Origin: JBHJHK01 sp050330975
GTDB taxonomy: Bacteria > Pseudomonadota > Gammaproteobacteria > Competibacterales > Competibacteraceae
Length of the DNA stretch: 17,048 nt
Direction of reading: 5' to 3'
NCBI GenBank assembly: GCA_050330975.1
Contig: JBHJHK010000354.1
Location: 1-17,048, forward strand
Shown here: in pieces, positions 1 to 6,240 of the stretch
Layout of the letters: each line of letters opens with the position of its first letter
Numbering within the stretch: position 1 is the stretch's first letter
Translations under genes and position numbers: made by a program
The notes under the pieces: generated by a model
What the model saw: the letters and a program-made list of their open reading frames with translations, nothing else
Database searches by the model: none
Told to the model about the DNA's origin: nothing

Positions 1-2
1 GG

Positions 3-1226
3 GATCGGGACTACCTCATCAGTCGGGCCCACTACCGGGGCGAACTGCGAGACGACGCGTTGTTGTGGCAGGCCGAGTTCCAAGTGACCCTCCAAGGCGG
101 CGGTGCCGTGGCCCTGCCCCTGTTGCCCGTGGCGGTTACCGTGAGCGACGTGCGCATCGACGGAGTCCCGGCGTTGATCACCACTCAAGGGGGTCGTTTT
201 GCCGCCTTGGCCAGCGGCACTGGCGAGCGCACCGTCGCCCTGGCCTTCCAGGTGCCGGTGACCAGCGCCGACGGCCCTCCCAAGGCCACGGTGCCCTTGG
301 TGCCCGTGCCGGTGTCCCGCCTGGAATTGACCCTGCCGGGCCACAAGCAGGTCTCGGTCACCCCCACCGGTCGGGTGGAGAGCCAGCTGGTCGACGTCCC
401 CGACGCCGGGGAAGGGGAACCCACCTCGGCCACCCGGGCGGCGGTCTACGCCCCCTTGGGGGAGAAGGTGCTGTTTTCCTGGGTGGATGTGTTGGGGGAT
501 GCCGCCGACGAGGCCGTGTCGGCCAACGCCGCCCTCTACCAGGCCTTTAGCGCCGAGGAGGGGTTGCTCCACGGCCGTGTGACCGCGGTATTCGAGGTGA
601 TCCGCGGTCAAGCCCGGCAATTTGCCCTGGCGGTACCCCCCGAGGTCCAGGTGATGGAGGTGGTGGCCCTGGAGGGGGGCGTCGCCGACTGGGCGGTGAC
701 CCCCCTGGAGGAGGGTGAAGGGCAACAGCTACAAGTGTTCCTCGATCGCGGGGTCGCCGACCGCTTGACCCTCGACATCCGCCACGAGCGGGTATTGACC
801 ACTGAGACTGGATCCCTGGTACTTCCTTTGATGCGGGCCCAGGAGGTCTCCCGCCAGCGGGGGATGGTGGCGTTGTTGAGCCACCGGGAGCGCACCTTGA
901 ACCCGGTGACCACCACGGGGTTGACCCCGGTGGGGGAAAATCAGTTGCCGGCGGCGGTGCGCAACCGTCTCCAGGGCACCGTGGCCCACACCTTTCGCCA
1001 CGTGGTATCAGAGCCGCGCCTGTTGGTGGATATCGAGGCCCCCGAGCGCCAGCGGGGGGTGTTTGACGCCCAGGTGGACGGGTTGATTTCCCTGGGGGAG
1101 GTGACGTTGCGGGGGGATGTGGGGGTCGATATCGACGTCAAGACCGGCACTCTGTTGGCGTTGGCCTTGACCTTGCCCGGGGATGTCAACGTGTTGGGGG
1201 TTTCGGGGCCGGCGTTGCGGGGTTAG
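3..1226 (+). CDS. Large beta-rich exported/membrane protein, 5'-truncated N-part ending at an in-frame amber
   Basis: The reading frame is open from the first complete codon of the window (position 3), so the start lies upstream. It runs 407 codons to a TAG at 1224-1226. The same frame then continues without another stop to 2462, so this is most simply the first part of one protein of at least 819 residues. The translation is rich in alternating hydrophobic residues, with many short Val/Leu-rich strands and few helices, as in an extracytoplasmic beta-sandwich protein. I recognise no catalytic motif or named domain. The segment around 'VADWAVTPL' (about bases 687-713) resembles the segment spanning the TAG (about 1185-1320): strand, turn, Trp, then a Gln-Leu-rich strand. 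This suggests repeated domains. Start codons inside the frame, such as TTG at 60, have no convincing ribosome-binding site. Function unknown. Confidence 0.7.
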   Translation, partial: DRDYLISRAHYRGELRDDALLWQAEFQVTLQGGGAVALPLLPVAVTVSDVRIDGVPALITTQGGRFAALASGTGERTVALAFQVPVTSADGPPKATVPLVPVPVSRLELTLPGHKQVSVTPTGRVESQLVDVPDAGEGEPTSATRAAVYAPLGEKVLFSWVDVLGDAADEAVSANAALYQAFSAEEGLLHGRVTAVFEVIRGQARQFALAVPPEVQVMEVVALEGGVADWAVTPLEEGEGQQLQVFLDRGVADRLTLDIRHERVLTTETGSLVLPLMRAQEVSRQRGMVALLSHRERTLNPVTTTGLTPVGENQLPAAVRNRLQGTVAHTFRHVVSEPRLLVDIEAPERQRGVFDAQVDGLISLGEVTLRGDVGVDIDVKTGTLLALALTLPGDVNVLGVSGPALRG

Positions 1227-2462
1227 CAGTTCCAGGCCGACCCTTCGGATGGCGAGCGCCAGCGTCTGGAGTTGGCCTTTACCCGGGAGATGGCGGGCCA
1301 GTTTCGTCTGGAGCTCAATTACGAGCAGATTTTCCCCGAGGGTGCCAGTCGGGTGCCGGTGCCGGTGATTCGGGTGCTGGAGGCCCAGGTGGAACGGGGG
1401 CGGCTGGCGGTGGAGGCCCTCGCCGCCGTGGAGGTCCAGGCGGCGGTGAGCGATCACTTGACCCCGGTGGACATCGACGAGTTGCCCCAGAGTTTGGTGC
1501 TCAAGACCAGTAATCCCTTGCTCATGGCTTTTAGATACGCCCATGCCGACCCGGCCTTTGAATTGGTGTTGGCGGTGACCCGCCACCGGGAGGTGTCGGT
1601 GCGGGTGGCGGATATCGAAGACGCCCGCTACCAGACCCTGGTGACCCGGGATGGGCTGGCGGTGACGGCGGCGCGGTTGCAGGTGCGCAATAGCCGGCGG
1701 CAATTTTTGCGTTTTGAGCTGCCCGCCGAGGCCGAGGTGTGGTCGGCCTTTGTCGCCGGTCAGCCGGAGCGCCCCGCTCGCTCCGTCGACGATCCCAACA
1801 CGGTGTTGGTGCCTTTGATCAATTCCGCCAATGGCTTTGCCGTGGAGTTGGTCTACGCCATGCCCCTGGCGCCCTTGGGGGCTACGGGGGTGGTGGAGGT
1901 GGGTTTGCCGGAGCCCGATTTGGTGGTGACCCGCACCCAGTGGGCGCTGTATTTGCCCCGGGCTTTTCGCTACTTTCCCCCGGTGTCCAATTTGGAGGTG
2001 ACCGGGCCCTTTGGGGGGATGGGGCCCGTGCAACGGGAGTTAGCCGCTGCCCAGGCTCAGTTGGGGCGGCCGTTGCGTATCGATGTCCCCACCGAGGGCC
2101 GGGGGTTGTTCTTCGCCAAGCTCTACGCCGGCCAGGCTTTGGAACCGCCCTTTGTCCGGGTGCGCTACGTCGATCCCACCCTGGCGGGACTGGCCTGGGG
2201 CAGTGCTTTGGTCGGGGGGATCTTGGCGGCTTTGGGGTTGTGGGGGGCTTTGTTTGGGGCTTCGGCGGCTCGGCGTCTCGGAGGGTTGGTAGGGCTTGGG
2301 GTGGGGAGTGGGCTCTTGGCGGGGCCGGTGGGGTTGCTCCAGGTAAGTCCGTGGCCGGCTGCCGCGGTGGCGGCAGCGGTGGTGGGGCTGTTGGTGGTTC
2401 AGGCTTTGGCGAGGCGCTTGGCTCAAGTGTGGCAGCGGCGTACGGTGGCAGCGGTGAGCTAG
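1227..2462 (+). CDS. C-terminal part of the same protein, with membrane anchor (post-amber segment)
   Basis: This is the same frame as the preceding segment, resuming directly after the TAG with 'QFQADPSDGERQRLEL' and running 411 codons to TAG at 2460-2462. The beta-rich character continues for about 320 residues. Then come roughly three hydrophobic segments (about bases 2185-2260, 2280-2340 and 2350-2410) and a short basic tail with 'ARRLAQVWQRR', predicting a periplasmic domain held in the inner membrane by C-terminal helices. No start codon just after the TAG has a good Shine-Dalgarno sequence; TTG at 1272 is the first candidate and is unconvincing. Independent translation is therefore less likely than one interrupted gene. 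The strand ends at a short G/C hairpin overlapping the stop. Function and family not recognised. Confidence 0.65.
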   Translation, partial: QFQADPSDGERQRLELAFTREMAGQFRLELNYEQIFPEGASRVPVPVIRVLEAQVERGRLAVEALAAVEVQAAVSDHLTPVDIDELPQSLVLKTSNPLLMAFRYAHADPAFELVLAVTRHREVSVRVADIEDARYQTLVTRDGLAVTAARLQVRNSRRQFLRFELPAEAEVWSAFVAGQPERPARSVDDPNTVLVPLINSANGFAVELVYAMPLAPLGATGVVEVGLPEPDLVVTRTQWALYLPRAFRYFPPVSNLEVTGPFGGMGPVQRELAAAQAQLGRPLRIDVPTEGRGLFFAKLYAGQALEPPFVRVRYVDPTLAGLAWGSALVGGILAALGLWGALFGASAARRLGGLVGLGVGSGLLAGPVGLLQVSPWPAAAVAAAVVGLLVVQALARRLAQVWQRRTVAAVS

Positions 2463-2480
2463 GGGGGAGTTTCCCCCTTT
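2461..2480 (+). terminator. Short hairpin at the end of the large membrane-protein gene
   Basis: AGGGGG (2461-2466) pairs with CCCCCT (2473-2478) around a six-base loop and is followed by two more T's and then C. The stem overlaps the TAG stop. The T-tract is short, so this is a weak candidate intrinsic terminator. Confidence 0.35.
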
Positions 2481-2486
2481 CGAAAC

Positions 2487-2534
2487 GGCTCTCCACCTCT
2501 CAACCGACGATCGGTCGGTGGGGGAGGGGGAGTG
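2487..2534 (+). promoter_or_regulatory. Leader hairpin facing a strong purine ribosome-binding tract
   Basis: A perfect six-base stem ACCGAC/GTCGGT (2503-2508 and 2514-2519, loop GATCG) is flanked by a pyrimidine tract (CTCTCCACCTCTC, about 2489-2501) and a purine tract (GGGGGAGGGGGAG, 2520-2532). The purine tract is the only strong Shine-Dalgarno-like sequence before the downstream secreted-protein gene. The two tracts could extend the stem, with G-U pairs, and hide it. This is a structural inference from base complementarity only. Confidence 0.35.
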
Positions 2535-2579
2535 ATGGGGAAGCAACATATGAGACTGAACTCAATCATGAAACTGACC

Positions 2580-2999
2580 ATGAAAAAAATTACTGTCGTT
2601 GCCCTTTTTTTGCTAATGAATTCATTTGTCGTTGCTTACGCCCAGTATGAAAGTGAGAGGATGGCAGCGGCGAGGGCTATAGCTGGGATAACACTAGCTT
2701 GTGAAGCAGCTGGCAGTGATCACCACAGTAGGGTGAATTGTATGGATGCAGGAATGGAAAGCCTAAGAGATACAGGGGGGAATGTTCCTCAAGCCCTTTT
2801 GGAAGCATGCGTGGCTACTCGCACTATTAGTCAAGAAGTTGAGTGTTACGATACGATAGTGCGTATTTTGCCTCCAGGTCCGATAAAAAATATAATGCTA
2901 GATAAGCAAGCAGAATGCTCTATCTACAATCTGCGCAATCAAAGTGTGTGCTGGAGGCAGGTTTTGAGGGAAGGTGCGCGAAACTGGAAGCCTCTATAG
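2580..2999 (+). CDS. Secreted six-cysteine protein, copy 1 of a tandem pair
   Basis: A small exported protein of unknown function. From ATG 2580 it begins MKKITVVALFLLMN and has a clear signal peptide with likely cleavage after AYA. The mature part is about 118 residues and has six cysteines that align with six in the next gene, enough for three disulfides. Shared landmarks are IAGI, a Cys/DAG pair, LEAC-ATRT, PGPIK, CWR and the C-terminal NWKPL. Start 2580 was chosen because it aligns exactly with the paralogue's MKK start. In-frame starts upstream (GTG 2532, ATG 2535, 2550, 2568) are possible, and the purine-rich ribosome-binding tract favours 2532/2535. The gene is clearly AT-richer than the preceding gene, which suggests acquisition. 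It ends in TAG. I recognise no family. Confidence 0.75.
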   Translation: MKKITVVALFLLMNSFVVAYAQYESERMAAARAIAGITLACEAAGSDHHSRVNCMDAGMESLRDTGGNVPQALLEACVATRTISQEVECYDTIVRILPPGPIKNIMLDKQAECSIYNLRNQSVCWRQVLREGARNWKPL

Positions 3000-3089
3000 A
3001 GGCCAATGCGCAACAAAGATATCCAACTTCTTTTCAGTCGATATCCGCAGTCCCCAGTCATGGCTAATATGTTGGTTTGAAATGAATTG

Positions 3090-3105
3090 TCGAGCCAAGG
3101 CTCGA
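3090..3105. repeat. Small perfect inverted repeat between the two six-cysteine genes
   Basis: TCGAGCC and GGCTCGA form a seven-base perfect stem with a two-base loop in the 239-base gap between the paralogues. It has no T-tract. It may be an operator-like dyad or chance. Nothing else is recognisable in 3000-3238. Confidence 0.3.
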
Positions 3106-3238
3106 ATGAAAAGGCAAGCATGATCAATGATCTGTGGCTGAGAGGATATTGGGGTCACAGTATGCCTCCTTTGATTGCTCTATCACGTTGAATACAAAAG
3201 AGCCGATGGGCTATCAAGATTCAGATAGGAAAGTGTTT

Positions 3239-3658
3239 ATGAAAAAAAATACAGTGCTTGTGGTCTTGCTGTTGATTAATTTTTTTGTTTTTGTTCATGC
3301 GCAACCTCCTGAAAGGAATGCGGTGACTAGAATTATAGCTGGGATATCACTCTCCTGTAGAGCATCTGGCAATGATTCTGTAAGTGTAGTGGCCTGCCTG
3401 GATGCAGGAAAAGCTGCTATGATCGATGGAATAAATCCACCAGGTGCATTTCTTGAGGCTTGTAAGGCAACCCGAACTGCTCTCGAAGAAAATCGTTGTT
3501 ATAAAGAACTGGCAAAAAATGCATCTCCAGGTCCCATCAAGGAATTCTTGCAAGCTAAAACGTTAGAATGTGCTGATTATGGTACTTTAAGTAGTGAGAG
3601 CTTTTGCTGGAGGCGAGTTTTGATGGACGCCAGAAACAATTGGAAGCCATTGCGCTAA
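3239..3658 (+). CDS. Secreted six-cysteine protein, copy 2 of a tandem pair
   Basis: A 139-residue paralogue of the gene upstream. ATG 3239 is preceded by TAGGA with an eight-base spacer, a good ribosome-binding site. This start is preferred over the longer frame from 3134, whose extra 35 residues would precede the signal peptide. The signal peptide is MKKNTVLVVLLLINFF..., with likely cleavage after VHA. The six cysteines align one-for-one with copy 1, as do IAGI, the Cys/DAG pair, LEAC-ATRT, PGPIK, CWR and NWKPL. The two copies have diverged strongly elsewhere, so the duplication is old rather than a recent repeat. A secreted disulfide-bonded scaffold could be a periplasmic binding or inhibitor protein, or a secreted effector. 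Nothing in the sequence decides between these. Stop TAA. Confidence 0.8.
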   Translation: MKKNTVLVVLLLINFFVFVHAQPPERNAVTRIIAGISLSCRASGNDSVSVVACLDAGKAAMIDGINPPGAFLEACKATRTALEENRCYKELAKNASPGPIKEFLQAKTLECADYGTLSSESFCWRRVLMDARNNWKPLR

Positions 3659-3963
3659 GAGCTCGTCGTAGTAGGTATTGGCGGTCTAGCGCAGCCGTGT
3701 ACAACTCCGCGCGTATTGGCGATATCACTCCTGGTAGCTGACGCTGGCAAAGATTGATAAACATTTTTAGATGTTGTTCTGCAAGGCACAACCATGAATG
3801 GCTGATCCCGCACGGTGCCCGTGGCGGAAAAGCGATCCATGACTATTGTATTCGATCGTCTGAGCAAGCCCGCGCGGAGCAGTGACGACGGTCTTCAGCG
3901 AAAAGCCGTCCACCGCGACGCATAGAACCCCTTCTCCACCATCTGCAATCCAACGGAGATCCC
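3659..3963. other. 305-base gap, no gene supported
   Basis: Short frames occur on both strands here, including a 28-codon plus-strand frame from ATG 3839. None has a ribosome-binding site, domain or coding bias that I trust. The stretch separates the AT-rich six-cysteine genes from the more GC-rich DM13 gene and may hold decayed sequence. Confidence 0.4.
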
Positions 3964-4434
3964 ATGAAGCGTATCTTTGTTCTTGCCGGCACGCATATGG
4001 CTGCGCTAGTCGCCGGCTTTGGCCTCGGCGTCTATTTACTCCCCATTCTCACGGCGCCCCCTTCGCTTGAGGCGGAGATGCTAACGCAGGCTGCGGAGGG
4101 CGCGCTCTTCACGGCTGAATTCGAAGAAGACCTCCGCGGCAACGACGCACTCCACTGGGGCCGAGGCAGCGTCAGCATCACTGAAACCCGGATCGTGCAC
4201 GAGGGGAGCTTGTCACCAGGCCCCGATTACCGGCTCTATCTGGTCCCCGAATTCGTCGAGCACGAGGACGAATTCACACCGATTCAGGAGCGTGCACGCA
4301 TGATCGGTGAAATCAATCGATTCGATGGGTTCATCCTTGATCTTCCTGCCGATGTTGACCTTACATCCTATACGACAGTACTGGTGTGGTGCGAAGCGTT
4401 TGGAGAGTTCATCGCAGCAGCGAGATACCGGTAG
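3964..4434 (+). CDS. Membrane-anchored DM13-domain protein
   Basis: 156 residues. ATG 3964 is preceded by CGGAG with a short spacer. Residues about 5-30 form an N-terminal signal anchor or signal peptide (LAGTHMAALVAGFGLGVYLLP). Residues about 48-155 match the DM13 (electron-transfer DM13) fold by pattern: a G-G-VSI strand with 'ETRIVHEG', then 'GPDYRLYLVP', then 'IGEINRFDGFILDLPADVDL', then the hallmark 'TTVLVWCEAFGEFIAAARYR' with the single conserved Cys. DM13 domains are proposed to act in extracytoplasmic redox or cell-surface roles, but the bacterial single-domain form is uncharacterised. The gene is monocistronic as far as can be seen and lies next to a transposase remnant. Family assignment is from memory of the motif. 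Confidence 0.75.
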   Translation: MKRIFVLAGTHMAALVAGFGLGVYLLPILTAPPSLEAEMLTQAAEGALFTAEFEEDLRGNDALHWGRGSVSITETRIVHEGSLSPGPDYRLYLVPEFVEHEDEFTPIQERARMIGEINRFDGFILDLPADVDLTSYTTVLVWCEAFGEFIAAARYR

Positions 4435-4444
4435 GAATTAGCCT

Positions 4445-4456
4445 GACAAATTTGTC
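4445..4456. repeat. 12-bp perfect palindrome just after the DM13 gene
   Basis: GACAAATTTGTC is self-complementary over all 12 bases and starts ten bases after the DM13 stop codon, just before the transposase-like remnant. It could be a regulator half-site pair or the edge of an old insertion. No partner copy was seen in the window. Confidence 0.3.
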
Positions 4457-4470
4457 GAGCCGCGCCTCGT

Positions 4471-4611
4471 AAGGTCTTTGCCACGCGTGAGCGAGGGGGC
4501 GCCAATGTACTGGACTATCTGACTTCGATTCAGCGTTATTGTGAGGAGGCCAAGGCTAACCCCAGTGCTTGGTTTCCTTCTTACAATAGCTTTACGCTAA
4601 AGTTGCGTTAG
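4471..4611 (+). pseudogene. C-terminal remnant of an IS66-type transposase
   Basis: A 46-codon frame with no start ends at TAG 4609-4611. It contains 'GGANVLDYLTSIQRYC' followed by 'EEAKANPSAWFPSYN'. This resembles the extreme C-terminus of many IS66-family transposases, which typically read N-x-FDYLT-x-LQRH ... NP-x-AW-x-PWNY. No catalytic DDE region is present upstream, and the frame upstream of about 4450 does not continue the family. The piece is therefore a degraded end fragment. The assignment rests on this short motif from memory; the match is moderate and WFPSYN departs from the usual WMPWNY. Confidence 0.4.
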
Positions 4612-5096
4612 CCCTCAGCCCGATGACGTGAGCCTTGCCGGGCTATTTATACCATTCAGATTTAAAGAATTGGTGTTGGGGTTCAAGAATACACCCTAGT
4701 CAACGAATGCTGGATTGTGAAATCTGACCCCGTCTCCGTGGGGAATAGTGCTTGCGAGCTATCCTATGAGATTGCACCATAGATCAACGACAGAATAACG
4801 AAAGTGCCTATAAAAAACTTATAGGGCAGGATAGTCGTTTTGGTATTTGACTCGTCTCTAGCGCACTTACTTGGCCGGGGTTGATCAATGGTTTTTTTGA
4901 TGTAAGTTATTGATTTTTAGTTTTTTTTGGATTAGTTGTTTGGCTTTCAATGGGAGGTGATCAACGTCATTATTGTGAAGACGGTCTCCTGGCAGCAATA
5001 GACTGAGGTTTTGGCATTGGGGTTGCAATATCCTTGGCAGAAGCAAAGCAAATTGTCTTCTACCTTGAATCAACCTAAACTTTGGAGTATTGAGTC
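4612..5096. other. 485-base AT-rich gap, no gene supported
   Basis: It contains a weak dyad AGCCCG/CGGGCT near 4617-4646 (a possible terminator of the old transposase), the hairpin at 4807-4825 and an AT-rich, T-rich stretch at about 4890-4935. A 62-codon minus-strand frame (4885-5073) has no supporting signal. I see no RNA gene. The promoter of the secreted-protein gene at 5097 should lie near the right end, but no convincing -35/-10 pair stands out. Confidence 0.4.
4807..4825. repeat. Perfect seven-base hairpin CCTATAA/TTATAGG
   Basis: CCTATAA (4807-4813) and TTATAGG (4819-4825) flank a five-base AAAAC loop. No T-tract follows on the plus strand, so it is not a typical terminator. It may be a remnant of a mobile-element end or a regulator site. 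Confidence 0.3.
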
Positions 5097-5426
5097 ATGA
5101 AAATGCAAAACGTCATGTTGGCTGTTCTTTTGTCTGCTGGTACCGTTATGTCGCTGTCTGCCCAAGCGGGCGACAATCAGCGTTCTTCCTTTACGTTTCG
5201 GAATGTGTCTGGAGCAACCGTTATGGTTGAATCCTTCAACTCTGGCGACGGTGTTCGAGCGATCCCCTTTAATCAAAAGGCTGTTGGCAACGGCTCCCAG
5301 GCTTCCTTGGAGTGTGGCACCAACGATGGATGCCAGTCGCGAGTCGCCGGTAAAATGGGTTCCTTGATCCGGGTACCCAATGGCGCCACGGTGACGTACG
5401 ACGGCCAGTATTTTACTTATCGGTGA
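5097..5426 (+). CDS. Small secreted protein of unknown function
   Basis: 109 residues. ATG 5097 follows TTGGAG with a nine-base spacer. The N-terminus is a typical signal peptide (MKMQNVMLAVLLSAGTVMSL) with likely cleavage after AQA, leaving about 84 residues. The mature part is predicted to be mostly beta strand, with 'SSFTFRNVSGATVMVESFN' and 'VPNGATVTYDGQYFTYR' as short amphipathic strands. Two cysteines (in LECGTNDGCQSR) are close enough to form a small disulfide loop. No recognisable domain. It ends TGA, 22 bases before a large inverted repeat. It is AT-richer than the minus-strand genes beyond and may belong to the same acquired stretch as the genes upstream. Confidence 0.75.
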   Translation: MKMQNVMLAVLLSAGTVMSLSAQAGDNQRSSFTFRNVSGATVMVESFNSGDGVRAIPFNQKAVGNGSQASLECGTNDGCQSRVAGKMGSLIRVPNGATVTYDGQYFTYR

Positions 5427-5448
5427 TCGGCGGTCGTGCCCCTGGATT

Positions 5449-5501
5449 GGGGTGATGGTTCAGGTGGGATTAGTGAGGTCAACGCCACCTGCCATCACCC
5501 C
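5449..5501. terminator. Strong inverted repeat between convergent genes
   Basis: GGGGTGATGG (5449-5458) pairs perfectly with CCATCACCCC (5492-5501). After a two-base TT bulge, CAGGTGG (5461-5467) pairs with CCACCTG (5485-5491). That gives a 17-base-pair stem closing a 17-base loop. It lies between a plus-strand gene ending at 5426 and a minus-strand gene ending at 5579, which fits a bidirectional transcription barrier. There is no long T-run on either side, so a mobile palindromic repeat is an alternative. Confidence 0.5.
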
Positions 5502-5578
5502 TTTGCCTGGCAGGGCGTTACCGTTTTCCCGGGACTGAGCCCCTTGGGCAATGCCCGCCGCGCTACTCTTGGACCTCT

Positions 5579-5977
5579 TCAGAGGCGTTTGGCCCGGGTG
5601 GGGCGACGCAGCTGGTTGCTCTCCAAAGGCAGTGGAAAATCTTTGACTCGACTGGCCAGTAGACCCTTGAGCTGCCGGGTGAGGAGGTACAGCTTGATCT
5701 GGAGAGCTTGGGCCAAGTGGCGATCGATGGTGGGTCGACCCTCCTCTAGGGCCTGCCAAGCCTGGGCGACCATTTCTAGGGTCTCGTCGGGGTGACGGCC
5801 AAAGGGATTGGCCAGCAGGTGGAGGTGGTTGCGCAGCTGAATAAACGTGTCCCGCTGGTCGCGCAGCAAGTCAAAGACCACTTGGCGCTGTCCAGCCCGG
5901 TCCAGCTGCTCAAAACATCCCCGCAAAATGGCGCACTCGGCAGCCATGGCGGTATTGGTGGAGGGCATCTCCGTCAC
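5579..5977 (-). CDS. Small helical protein of unknown function
   Basis: 132 residues from GTG 5977, which has AAAGGAG at a nine-base spacer. ATG 5968, three codons on, is the alternative, while the TTG at 5998 overlaps the ribosome-binding region and is rejected. The protein appears all-helical and soluble: 'AAECAILRGCFEQLDRAGQR' then 'LLRDQRDTFIQLRNHLHLLA' then a long amphipathic helix with 'ALQIKLYLLTRQLKGLLASR', ending in a basic tail RRPTRAKRL. There is no signal peptide. A cytoplasmic regulator or adaptor is possible, but I recognise no family. It is the last minus-strand gene before the convergent inverted repeat and is separated from the TPR gene by about 260 bases, so it may have its own promoter. 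Stop TGA. Confidence 0.6.
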   Translation of the reverse strand: MTEMPSTNTAMAAECAILRGCFEQLDRAGQRQVVFDLLRDQRDTFIQLRNHLHLLANPFGRHPDETLEMVAQAWQALEEGRPTIDRHLAQALQIKLYLLTRQLKGLLASRVKDFPLPLESNQLRRPTRAKRL

Positions 5978-6240
5978 TACGGCGTTCTCCTTTCCCAAGG
6001 GTTGGAATGGTGGAGCGGCGCAGGGAAGCCCCCATCCGTGACGTCAAGCTCGTCCGCCGATCCCGTGGGTACAGCAATTATTGGATCTTTAGTGGGGCGA
6101 TGCGAGTACTACAGGTCACAACGTTAACAATTATCTACAAGCCGGCGACCCAGGGATACCGTCGACGGGATGGGCGGTTGTTTGGGGCGACTGGCGGTGG
6201 GGATCGGCGCGGGAATCCCCGCTTCTCCGGCCTCCCGACG

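Noticed and set aside
1224..1226. Selenocysteine or genome-wide pyrrolysine/amber recoding
   Set aside because: Selenocysteine uses TGA, not TAG. Global TAG reassignment conflicts with TAG as the natural end of the AOR gene and several others. No pyl genes or suppressor tRNA are in the window.
3659..3867. Transposase remnant on the minus strand
   Set aside because: Fragments such as IVMDRFSATGTVRD look faintly transposase-like, but no continuous motif or catalytic residue supports it.
3090..4466. Shared TTGTCGAGCC at about 3088 and 4452 as insertion-sequence ends
   Set aside because: The match is only about ten bases in direct orientation, with no extended terminal repeat or target duplication.
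4885..5073. 62-residue minus-strand gene
   Set aside because: AT-rich low-information frame with no ribosome-binding site, domain or neighbour logic.
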